Source: Deltaproteobacteria bacterium
Lineage (GTDB): Bacteria; Desulfobacterota; Desulfobacteria; Desulfobacterales; ETH-SRB1
Reading direction: 5' to 3'
Assembly: GCA_019314185.1 (NCBI GenBank)
Contig: JAFCZU010000257.1
Span: 1 to 5,090 of the forward strand
Length of the DNA stretch: 5,090 nucleotides
Shown piece by piece: positions 1 through 5,090 of this stretch. The translations under genes and the position numbers were made by a program. How positions within the stretch are numbered: position 1 is the first letter of the stretch; each line of letters opens with the position of its first letter. The notes beneath the pieces were generated by a model. The model ran no database searches. It had not been told where the DNA came from and worked only from the letters and a program-made list of their open reading frames with translations.

Positions 1-1082
1 GGAGTGGCTGAAAGCTTTACTTCGATGGGCACAAGTTTGCCGCCGGTCTCGACCACGATATCCACCTCCGTTCCTGCCATAGTCCGCCAGAAGTAGACCT
101 GTGGATCAATGCCGCGATGCGTAAAAGTCTTCACGATCTCGGAAAGTACCGCGGTCTCCATGATTGCTCCGCCCATAGGCCCGGAAGCCGCATGCTCTGG
201 GTTTTTCAGACCTGCGAGATAACAGAGTGTTCCCACATCCATAAAAAATATTTTCGGTGTTTTGACAAGCCTTTTCCCAACATTGGCGAAGTATGGGCGC
301 AGTACGATTATCTGGTATGTGGCCTCGAGTACAGACAGCCACGCCTTGGCCGTGTTGACAGCAATGCCGAGATCTCGAGATAGTTCCGTCAGGTTAAGAA
401 GCTGGGCGCTCCGAGCCGCCAGCGCCCGAAGAAAATTCTGGAACTGGGAGAGGTCACCGACCTGCCGGAGAGTACGCACGTCCCGTTCCAAATACGTCTG
501 AATGTAACCAGCATGCCAAAGGTTGATATCGCGCCCGGCATGTGCCAGGAGTTCGGGATAACCGCCTCTCAGAAACCCTTTCCAGAGTTCACGATACGAA
601 TACGTTGTTTCCAGAGACAACCGCCGCTTAGACTCCCACGGCAAAGAAATCTGCGGCCGCCCCTCCATTTCCCGACGAGAGAGCGGCAGGAGACGTAATA
701 TGGCAGCGCGGCCGGCCAGGGACTCGGTCACCTTCTCCATGAGCAGTAAATTTTGTGAACCGGTCAACAGATACTGTCCACTACGATCCCGGTCGGCATC
801 AATTTTTTCTTTCACATAGGGAAGCAAATTGGGAGCGTATTGCACCTCATCAAATATCACTGGTGAAGGATACATCTCGAGAAAACCGCGCGGGTCTTCC
901 AGCGCAGCAGCCCGAACATCAGGGGGTTCCAGTGACACGTAGCGGCAGCTCTTGCCGAAAAGATATTGCAAGAGCGTCGTTTTTCCTGACTGGCGTGGCC
1001 CGGTCAGCACCACCGCAGGAAACTCTGAGGCGGCTCTCTTGATGATCGGCTCCAACGTTCTCTTGATATAGTTCTGGATCAT
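1..1082 (-). CDS. AAA-family ATPase with DUF4143 C-terminal region, 3' end cut by window edge
   Basis: The reading frame is open from ATG at 1082 to the left edge, giving 360 codons without a stop. Residues 28-36 are a Walker A loop (GPRQSGKTT), 75-81 a Walker B strand (VIFDEVQ), and 106-110 a sensor-like LTGSQ. This is the AAA_14 layout. From about residue 170 it follows the DUF4143 pattern: FLRGGYPE at 170-177, a winged-helix-like stretch at 230-255, FFMDVGTL at 279-286, and a PD-(D/E)XK-like end with E339-V-D341 and E354-V-K356. The family usually ends some 30-40 residues further on, so most of the protein is present. The ATG is the first Met after an in-frame TAA at 1104-1106, with a weak AAAGAG ribosome site at 1090-1095. 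The cellular role of the family is not settled; it is often accessory and variable between strains. ATP binding is well supported, nuclease activity is only inferred. Base composition is much richer in G+C than the genes to the right. Confidence 0.93.
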   Translation of the reverse strand, partial: MIQNYIKRTLEPIIKRAASEFPAVVLTGPRQSGKTTLLQYLFGKSCRYVSLEPPDVRAAALEDPRGFLEMYPSPVIFDEVQYAPNLLPYVKEKIDADRDRSGQYLLTGSQNLLLMEKVTESLAGRAAILRLLPLSRREMEGRPQISLPWESKRRLSLETTYSYRELWKGFLRGGYPELLAHAGRDINLWHAGYIQTYLERDVRTLRQVGDLSQFQNFLRALAARSAQLLNLTELSRDLGIAVNTAKAWLSVLEATYQIIVLRPYFANVGKRLVKTPKIFFMDVGTLCYLAGLKNPEHAASGPMGGAIMETAVLSEIVKTFTHRGIDPQVYFWRTMAGTEVDIVVETGGKLVPIEVKLSAT

Positions 1083-1102
1083 AGTAAATCTCTTTGGTAG
1101 AA

Positions 1103-1130
1103 ATTATGCATTTCAAATGCAAAATGTCAA
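1103..1130 (-). promoter_or_regulatory. Sigma-70-type promoter of the AAA/DUF4143 gene
   Basis: Read leftward, a perfect -35 box TTGACA (1130-1125) is followed after 16 bases by CATAAT (1108-1103), matching five of six consensus -10 positions. The predicted start near 1096 leaves an untranslated leader of only about 14 bases, just enough for the AAAGAG at 1095-1090. This is the best-matching promoter in the window. Confidence 0.7.
1107..1121. promoter_or_regulatory. Perfect palindrome between -35 and -10 boxes, candidate operator
   Basis: TGCATTT, one central base, then AAATGCA form a perfect inverted repeat with 7-base arms. It fills most of the promoter spacer and overlaps the first two bases of the -10 box, so a dimeric repressor bound here would block RNA polymerase. 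That the site is an operator is inference. No regulator gene lies beside it in the window, so the binder could be the ATPase gene product itself or an outside factor. Confidence 0.5.
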
Positions 1131-1253
1131 GCAGAAAATCGGGAATCTATCGGGTTTTTCAAACCTCTCTCCTTTAGACAGCTCCGCCCTCTGGATTACA
1201 TCCCATTTTGCTTCGCAACTTATTGTTTTTATGTGTTTTATCATGTCAATATT

Positions 1254-1273
1254 AGAGCATCAGGCTCTTTTTT
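1254..1273 (+). terminator. Weak terminator-like hairpin with T run
   Basis: AGAGC (1254-1258) pairs with GCTCT (1264-1268) around a five-base loop, and the T run continues to 1273. The stem has only five pairs and no plus-strand gene lies upstream in the window, so it may be a relic or chance. Confidence 0.25.
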
Positions 1274-1286
1274 AGATGCTAACTAA

Positions 1287-1540
1287 TGATGAACTCGTAA
1301 AAAATCGTCACTCCGATAGATCCCGGATCAAGTCAGGGAGGAGTCCAGAACCCTCGTAAGTAGTTAAATAGACTGAATAGCGCTAAAGCTTCACTATATG
1401 CCCGGCTTTTGCCGGAATGACGAAAAATGGTACTTTTCGACTTTCAAATAACTCGATCATAACCTTTTGATATGATTGACAAGTTATTTTCGGTTACAGT
1501 GCCGCAAAGCGGCATAACTTAGCTTTTTACGAGTTCATCA
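1287..1540. mobile_element. MITE-like non-coding element with 17-bp terminal inverted repeats
   Basis: The left end TGATGAACTCGTAAAAA (1287-1303) is exactly repeated in reverse complement at 1524-1540, giving a 254-bp unit with no coding potential. The flanks ACTAA (1282-1286) and ACTGA (1541-1545) match at four of five bases and could be a decayed target duplication. Inside the left end a second inverted pair occurs: TCGTCACTCCG at 1305-1315 and CGGAATGACGA at 1413-1423, with one mismatch. Hairpins fill the interior: ACTCC plus TCCC with GGGAGGAGT (1310-1344), CCGGC/GCCGG (1402-1415), CGAAAA/TTTTCG (1421-1439), AAATAACT/AGTTATTT (1446-1489) and TGCCGC/GCGGCA (1500-1514). Similar ends and CCGG modules are, from memory, scattered in deltaproteobacterial genomes, but this is unchecked. 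Such units are usually moved by a transposase supplied elsewhere. No transposase is present here. Confidence 0.65.
1446..1520. repeat. Two mutually exclusive hairpins inside the repeat element
   Basis: Hairpin A pairs AAATAACT (1446-1453) with AGTTATTT (1482-1489); inside it, ATCATA (1456-1461) pairs with TATGAT (1471-1476), the two stems being joined by one C-G and one G-U pair. Hairpin B pairs AAGTTAT (1481-1487) with ATAACTT (1514-1520), enclosing the stem TGCCGC/GCGGCA (1500-1514). The two structures compete for the segment 1481-1489, so only one can form at a time. This resembles an RNA switch in layout, but no regulated gene follows directly, and the pairing may equally serve transposition as folded DNA. 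Confidence 0.4.
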
Positions 1541-1546
1541 ACTGAT

Positions 1547-1599
1547 AAAACAAATAAAAAATAAGCTCATTAATTTTTGGAGAATATTTCTTTGAGCTT
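1547..1599 (-). terminator. Terminator-like hairpin downstream of the receiver gene
   Basis: Read leftward, AAGCTCA (1599-1593) pairs with TGAGCTT (1569-1563), with a small AGAA/TTCT stem (1581-1591) inside the 23-base loop. It is followed by six T residues (1561-1556) and more T-rich sequence down to 1547. It sits about 130 bases beyond the stop of the leftward receiver gene. The long loop makes it weaker than a classic intrinsic terminator. Confidence 0.45.
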
Positions 1600-1732
1600 T
1601 AACTTGTACTTGTAACAAGCAAAATATATGCCAGATTGGTTCAATTAATTTTTATCAATTATTTAAAGAGGATATGCTTTGTGAAGTGCAAGAGATTGGT
1701 GCGGGTATAGTAAAGAATAGCTCGATTTAAGT

Positions 1733-2128
1733 TTAATCCTCATCAAGAGTCTTTCGAACTACATCTATCAACTCAGCTATCCTGTATGGCTTCCTGATGA
1801 ACTTTTTTGCGCCCAGTTTAATAACATTGGATACTAATTCACTGTCAGTATAGCCAGTTACAATAATAATTTTTGCATCGGGGTTTATTTTCAGAATCTC
1901 TTTCATGCAATCCAGGCCACTAATTCCCGGCATGATGAAATCAAGAACAATCAGATCGATTTCGTCATTTTTTTGACGATAGATATCAATAGCTTGCTCG
2001 GCATCAGAAGCGGTATATATTGTGTATCCAGGATCGAGAAGAATCTGTTTTCCTAACAATAAAATAGATTCTTCATCATCAACAAGCAAGATTGTCTCAG
2101 ATTTTCCATGTGGCATTTCTTTTACCAT
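1733..2128 (-). CDS. Stand-alone response regulator (CheY-like receiver domain)
   Basis: The 131-aa product is one receiver domain with no output domain. The acidic pair is D17-D18, the phosphate acceptor is D63 in the strand LIVLDFIMP, T91 lies in IVTGY, and the conserved lysine is K113 in the sequence KKFIRKPY. All residues needed for phosphoryl transfer are present. The first ten or so residues are a short charged tail before the first strand. The ATG at 2128 has GGGAG three bases upstream; a second Met at residue 5 has no such site. The style (ETILLVDDEES, DFIMPG, a Tyr after KP) is like receivers carried at the C-terminus of hybrid histidine kinases, so this may be a phosphorelay intermediate or a detached receiver. 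It reads away from the NtrC-type operon, so it may or may not serve the same pathway. The partner kinase is not in the window. Confidence 0.93.
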   Translation of the reverse strand: MVKEMPHGKSETILLVDDEESILLLGKQILLDPGYTIYTASDAEQAIDIYRQKNDEIDLIVLDFIMPGISGLDCMKEILKINPDAKIIIVTGYTDSELVSNVIKLGAKKFIRKPYRIAELIDVVRKTLDED

Positions 2129-2157
2129 TTTTTCTCCCTGGCTTTTTTAGCGGCTAT

Positions 2158-2204
2158 AGTATAATATACTGTAACTGCTCAAGTTATTAGACAGTTAAGA
2201 CTGT
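2158..2204. repeat. Cluster of short inverted repeats upstream of the receiver gene
   Basis: AGTATA and TATACT form a 6-1-6 palindrome at 2158-2170. Next to it TAACTG (2172-2177) is mirrored by CAGTTA (2192-2197), and ACAGT (2191-2195) by ACTGT (2200-2204). The first palindrome supplies TATTAT/TATACT -10-like sequence for the leftward receiver gene, but I see no good -35 box at the right distance. The arms are short and AT-rich, so chance cannot be excluded. Confidence 0.3.
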
Positions 2205-2350
2205 GGTCTGAAGATTGAACCTATAAATATATATAACTACCACCCAAAGAAAAGTAAAGAAAACTTTAACAAGAATGAGGGTTTGCACAAAAACAAGTTC
2301 GCAATTTTAAGTGTTGAAGCGCATAAACAAATCCGTTTAGACAAATTATC

Positions 2351-2378
2351 TTGACACAGATACGAAAAAAGTTATGTT
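2351..2378 (+). promoter_or_regulatory. Candidate sigma-70 promoter of the NtrC-type operon
   Basis: A perfect TTGACA (2351-2356) is followed after 16 bases by TATGTT (2373-2378), four of six consensus -10 positions. Transcription from about 2385 would leave a leader of roughly 120 bases before the ATG at 2504. The -10 match is mediocre, so an activator may be needed. Confidence 0.45.
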
Positions 2379-2398
2379 TATAAAAATATACAAACATA
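2373..2398. promoter_or_regulatory. Inverted repeat over the operon start point, candidate operator
   Basis: TATGTTT (2373-2379) is exactly mirrored by AAACATA (2392-2398), and two more pairs continue inward after one mismatch (T2381-A2390, A2382-T2389). The left arm overlaps the candidate -10 box and the centre falls near the predicted start, which is a position for repression. The NtrC-type regulator encoded next door has a Fis-type helix-turn-helix and could bind it, but this is inference. Confidence 0.35.
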
Positions 2399-2503
2399 TT
2401 CCTTTGGTTTACCCGCCTCTGGAGGATTAAAAATTTCGCCTTCCTTAGTACTTGAATCCCGCTTTTAGGGGAAAATATTTTTCAAAGGTTTCAGATAGAA
2501 TAT

Positions 2504-3883
2504 ATGCAAAAAATTAAAATATTAATTGCCGAAGACAATGATCTTAGCAGAGAAAATCTGAAGGAACTGTTATCTGAAAATGGTTATCAGGTTAAAGCTG
2601 TCAGTAATGGAAAAGAAGCAATCGACGTCTTTCCTTATGACAACTATGATCTGGTCATAACAGATCTGAAAATGCCCAACGTCGATGGCCTGCAGCTGCT
2701 TAAATTTATAAAAGAGATGCGTCCTGAAAATGTCGTTATCATGGTGACCGGTTATGCCACCGTAAAAAGCGCTATTAATGCCATGAAGATGGGAGCGTTT
2801 GATTATATCACAAAACCTTTAAAAAAAGATTTTGTCAAGCTCGCTGTTGAAAGAGCGCTGGCCCATGCAAAACTCAAAGAAGAAAACATTACGCTCAAGA
2901 AGCATTTAGAGGAGAAATATGACTTCAGCAAAATAATAGGTTACAGTGATGGCATGAAAAAAGTTTTTGAAAAGATCAAAAAAGTAGCTTCATCAGACAG
3001 CACTGTTGCTATATACGGCGAAAGCGGAACCGGCAAGGAATTAGTAGCCAATGCTCTGCATTTCAACAGCAAAAGAAAAGCCTGCCCTCTTGTTACGGTG
3101 AACTGTGGCGCCATCCCTGAAGACCTTCTTGAAAGCGAACTGTTTGGACATGAAAAAGGAGCGTTTACCGGAGCCATACGGAGCAGAACAGGACGGTTTG
3201 AATTAGCTCATGGAGGAACAATTTTTCTCGATGAGATAGGCGACATGAGTCCTTCATTGCAGGTAAAAGTATTGAGGGTAATACAGGAAAGACGATTCGA
3301 AAGAATTGGAGGCATGAAGACCATAGATGTGGATATAAGAATTATTACCGCTACAAATCAGGATTTAGAAAAGGCCGTGGCAGAAAAAAAATTCAGGGAA
3401 GATCTCTTTTATCGTATCAATGTAATACCTATTCATCTTCCGCCTCTAAGAAAAAGAAAGGTAGACATACCTGTCCTGGCCAATCATTTTCTGAGAATAT
3501 TCAACGAATCAAAAGAAAAAAATATTAAGAAATTAACACCCGAAATCATAAATTGCCTCACGAAATATCACTGGCCCGGCAATGTAAGAGAATTGCAAAA
3601 CCTGATTGAAATGCTTGTTGTCATGAAAGAATACGGCGATATAGAGTTGGAAGATTTACCTGATAAAATAAGACTGTATTCAGGTGGAACTGAAGGAGTC
3701 ATTAGTAGCATTGATATTCCTGATAACGGTCTGGGTCTGAATAAAATAATCGGTCAATTTGAAAAAGATTTGCTCCGAAAGGCTCTGCAAAAATCGGGCG
3801 GAATAAAAAACAGAGCTGCAAAGTTATTGGATCTGAACAGAACAACTTTTGTAGAAAAATTAAAGAGATATAAGATTAATTAG
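2504..3883 (+). CDS. NtrC-family sigma-54-dependent response regulator
   Basis: This 459-aa cytoplasmic protein activates transcription by remodelling sigma-54 RNA polymerase using ATP. The receiver domain (about 4-120) has E10-D11, phosphate acceptor D54 (ITDLKMP), T82 and K104. The AAA+ domain (about 143-365) has Walker A at 172-179 (GESGTGKE), the sigma-54 contact loop GAFTGA at 219-224, Walker B ending at D243-E244, the FREDLFYRINV segment at 297-307 with arginine-finger residues, and WPGNVREL at 357-364. The C-terminus (about 415-459) is a Fis-type helix-turn-helix (GGIKNRAAKLLDLNRTTF). All catalytic motifs are intact and the length is normal. The ATG at 2504 is the first in-frame ATG after a stop at 2453-2455. 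Its ribosome site is poor, with AAAGG 15 bases upstream. It is the first gene of a three-gene operon. Its target promoters and cognate kinase are not visible, so no specific name is given. Confidence 0.97.
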   Translation: MQKIKILIAEDNDLSRENLKELLSENGYQVKAVSNGKEAIDVFPYDNYDLVITDLKMPNVDGLQLLKFIKEMRPENVVIMVTGYATVKSAINAMKMGAFDYITKPLKKDFVKLAVERALAHAKLKEENITLKKHLEEKYDFSKIIGYSDGMKKVFEKIKKVASSDSTVAIYGESGTGKELVANALHFNSKRKACPLVTVNCGAIPEDLLESELFGHEKGAFTGAIRSRTGRFELAHGGTIFLDEIGDMSPSLQVKVLRVIQERRFERIGGMKTIDVDIRIITATNQDLEKAVAEKKFREDLFYRINVIPIHLPPLRKRKVDIPVLANHFLRIFNESKEKNIKKLTPEIINCLTKYHWPGNVRELQNLIEMLVVMKEYGDIELEDLPDKIRLYSGGTEGVISSIDIPDNGLGLNKIIGQFEKDLLRKALQKSGGIKNRAAKLLDLNRTTFVEKLKRYKIN

Positions 3884-3886
3884 CCT

Positions 3887-4255
3887 ATGGGTATCTTAAA
3901 TATAAATGATTTAAAAACCGGCATGGTTTTGGCGCAGTCTGCTAAAAACAGGCATGGCGCTGTCATTCTGGGCAAAGGTAATGTACTTACTGAAAAGCAT
4001 ATCAATTCTTTTAAGACTTGGGGAATCACCGGAGTTGACATAAAGGATATTGACGGAGATCAAGTTATAAAACAAGAAATGGAAGCCCTGTCGAATGATA
4101 TTGTTGAATCGATTGAAAAAAATCTTGATGAACTATTTCCACCTTTTGAAGCTAATCCTGTCATGAAAGAAATTTACAAGATTGTTAAGAAAATAAGTTT
4201 AAGACAAGCCGCAAATCAAACAAAAGATTCTACTGATGAAATCGAAAGAGATTAA
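3887..4255 (+). CDS. Small conserved protein resembling the domain that precedes HD-GYP (DUF3391-like)
   Basis: The 122-aa product has no signal peptide or membrane segment and is probably cytoplasmic. Residues 5-52 (INDLKTGMVLAQ, KNRHGAVILGKGNVLTEKH, WGITGVDI) have the shape of the small beta-rich domain often found ahead of HD-GYP phosphodiesterase domains, here as a free-standing protein. Residues 60-122 are mostly helical and charged, with FEANPVMKEIYKIVKK at 87-102. I see no catalytic motif. It starts three bases after the NtrC-type stop codon and its own ribosome site is poor (AAAGAGA 18 bases upstream), so translation probably depends on the preceding gene. Its last 20 bases overlap the HDOD gene. 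The context suggests an accessory or adaptor for the HDOD protein, as if a DUF3391-HD fusion had been split, but this role is inferred. Confidence 0.85.
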   Translation: MGILNINDLKTGMVLAQSAKNRHGAVILGKGNVLTEKHINSFKTWGITGVDIKDIDGDQVIKQEMEALSNDIVESIEKNLDELFPPFEANPVMKEIYKIVKKISLRQAANQTKDSTDEIERD

Positions 4256-5090
4256 TACAATAATAAATTCCATTGGTAACCTGCCAATTTTACCTACTAT
4301 TCACATGAAGCTTTCACGTCTTCTGAATGCACAGAACTCATCAATCAAAATGATAAGCAACATCATCTCTGAAGATCAGGCTGTGGCAGCCATGGTACTC
4401 AAAATTGTCAATTCAGTTGTCTATGGTTTTTACAACAAAATCGGAGACCTGCAGCATGCCATCGTAATTCTGGGACTGAACGAAATAAAAAATCTGGTGC
4501 TTACAGCTTCTATGTATAAAATTGTAAAAGAATTCAAATCGAGCAGCACATTTGATATGGAAGAGTTCTGGAAACATTCCACAGGATGCGCGATCCTGGC
4601 GAGGGTGCTGGCTGAAACCGCCCACTTAAAAAACCCTGAAGATGTTTTCACAGGAGGCTTGCTTCACGACATAGGAAAACTGATCCATGCTACCTATTTG
4701 TGTGAAAAGTTTAACGATGTAGTCGCTAATGTTGTGGAGACCGGATCTCAGATATCTGAATCGGAAAAAAAGATATTGGGTTTTGATCATGCTCAAACAG
4801 GAAGCGTCCTGGCTGAAAAATGGAATTTGCCACAGGAAACAATCAGCATGATAGCCTATCATCATTTGCCTGATACGCCATACACCCTGACGAAAGAAAT
4901 TGCAGCCATTCACATCGGAAACAGTCTCTGCATATCCCTTGGCATGGGGTCGGGCGGAGAAAAACGAGTGCCGATTGTTAATCAAAAAGCATGGGAAATT
5001 TTAGATCTTAAGTTAAGTGATCTTGAATACGTTATGCAAAAATCCACTAAACTTTTTGAGAAAAGCATTTCTATTATGGAATTTGAATAA
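4236..5090 (+). CDS. HDOD domain protein
   Basis: The product is complete at 284 aa, with the TAA filling the last three bases of the window. HDOD proteins are relatives of HD hydrolases that act in bacterial signalling, usually without known enzymatic activity. Typical landmarks are LPILPTIHMKL at 17-27, ISEDQAVAAMVLKIVNSVVYG at 44-64, the IVILGLNEIKNLVL helix at 76-89, H114 (FWKHS), the HD pair H144-D145 in GLLHDIGKL, H185 (FDHAQTGSVLA) and H209-H210. At 225-230 (IHIGNS) N229 stands where active HD enzymes usually have Asp. Thus several metal ligands remain but the last seems lost, fitting a binding or scaffolding role. The ATG at 4236 lies inside the previous gene (20-base overlap) without a good ribosome site, pointing to coupled translation. 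Neighbours suggest it is the output or adaptor of the NtrC-type pathway. No transmembrane segment or N-terminal sensor is present. Confidence 0.95.
   Translation: MKSKEINTIINSIGNLPILPTIHMKLSRLLNAQNSSIKMISNIISEDQAVAAMVLKIVNSVVYGFYNKIGDLQHAIVILGLNEIKNLVLTASMYKIVKEFKSSSTFDMEEFWKHSTGCAILARVLAETAHLKNPEDVFTGGLLHDIGKLIHATYLCEKFNDVVANVVETGSQISESEKKILGFDHAQTGSVLAEKWNLPQETISMIAYHHLPDTPYTLTKEIAAIHIGNSLCISLGMGSGGEKRVPIVNQKAWEILDLKLSDLEYVMQKSTKLFEKSISIMEFE

Larger units (their letters stand above)
1131..1732. other. Gene-free interval between the AAA gene and the receiver gene
   Basis: No frame longer than a few tens of codons is credible here. From 1131 to 1253 I see only a small inverted repeat (GGTTT at 1153-1157 with AAACC at 1161-1165). 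The rest is the weak hairpin at 1254-1273, the inverted-repeat element at 1287-1540, and the terminator-like hairpin at 1547-1599. The stretch 1600-1732 is AT-rich and has no recognisable site. A short plus-strand frame at 1674-1730 is discussed and rejected separately. Confidence 0.7.
2129..2503. other. 375-base AT-rich divergent regulatory region
   Basis: This lies between the starts of the leftward receiver gene and the rightward NtrC-type operon. It holds no credible gene. It contains an inverted-repeat cluster near the receiver gene (2158-2204), a candidate sigma-70 promoter for the operon (2351-2378) and an inverted repeat over its start point (2373-2398). A degenerate hairpin with CCTC/GGAGG at 2412-2425 looks too imperfect to call. 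No GG-N10-GC sigma-54 promoter was found on either strand. Confidence 0.6.

Noticed and set aside
106..1122. Assorted short frames on both strands across the AAA gene
   Set aside because: They are out-of-frame shadows of the long leftward frame, which carries clear Walker and DUF4143 motifs throughout.
1310..1423. CRISPR-like or direct-repeat array suggested by recurring CCGG and TCGTCA motifs
   Set aside because: The motifs are inverted rather than tandem direct repeats, spacing is irregular, and no cas genes are present; the MITE-like explanation covers them.
1674..1730. Plus-strand 18-codon frame (MLCEVQEIGAG...) ending just before the receiver gene stop
   Set aside because: The GAGG site is only two bases from the ATG, the product is very short, and nothing in it is recognisable. 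An alternative GTG at 1681 gives only nine codons.
2412..2430. Terminator-like hairpin around CCTC/GGAGG in the NtrC-type leader
   Set aside because: The stem has interior mismatches and no proper T run follows. GGAGG here might look like a ribosome site, but no ATG, GTG or TTG start follows at a useful distance.
2477..2503. Upstream ATT start for the NtrC-type gene with GGGGA before it
   Set aside because: ATT starts are very rare, and the ATG at 2504 places the receiver domain at its usual distance from the N-terminus.
2129..2503. Sigma-54 (-24/-12) promoter for either divergent gene
   Set aside because: No GG and GC pair at the required ten-base spacing with surrounding consensus was found on either strand.

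Overview
The window looks like a piece of chromosome from a Gram-negative anaerobe, most likely a deltaproteobacterium (Desulfobacterota). The reasons are the combination of an NtrC-type sigma-54 activator, an HDOD protein and a lone receiver protein, AT-rich signalling genes, and a dispersed-looking 254-bp repeat whose ends and CCGG hairpins resemble repeats I recall from sulfate-reducer genomes. The assignment is inference from style and not a database match.

Left part (1-1130): an AAA-family ATPase with a C-terminal DUF4143/PD-(D/E)XK-like region is read leftward and runs off the window edge after 360 codons. It is clearly richer in G+C than the rest (60-67% in two hand-counted 60-base lines, against 38-43% in two lines of the regulator gene). 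It has its own strong-looking promoter, with a perfect 15-base palindrome between the -35 and -10 boxes. Together these suggest an accessory, self-regulated gene.

Middle (1131-1732): no gene. It contains a MITE-like element (1287-1540) bounded by perfect 17-bp inverted repeats and filled with hairpins, two of which exclude each other. A terminator-like hairpin for the leftward gene further right lies at about 1547-1599.

Right part (1733-5090): a leftward stand-alone response-regulator receiver (1733-2128) is separated by a 375-base AT-rich divergent regulatory region from a rightward three-gene operon. That operon encodes a complete NtrC-family sigma-54-dependent response regulator (459 aa), a 122-aa protein resembling the small domain that precedes HD-GYP domains, and a 284-aa HDOD protein whose stop codon is the last three bases of the window. 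The genes are 3 bases apart and then overlap by 20 bases, and none has a good Shine-Dalgarno sequence, so translational coupling is likely.

Working model: an unseen histidine kinase phosphorylates one or both receivers; the NtrC-type protein turns on sigma-54 promoters elsewhere, and the two small downstream proteins act in the same signalling output. No kinase, sigma-54 promoter, tRNA, rRNA or CRISPR array is visible. I found no clear new defence or metabolic system. The most unusual items are the repeat element, the promoter palindrome and the three-gene signalling cassette.
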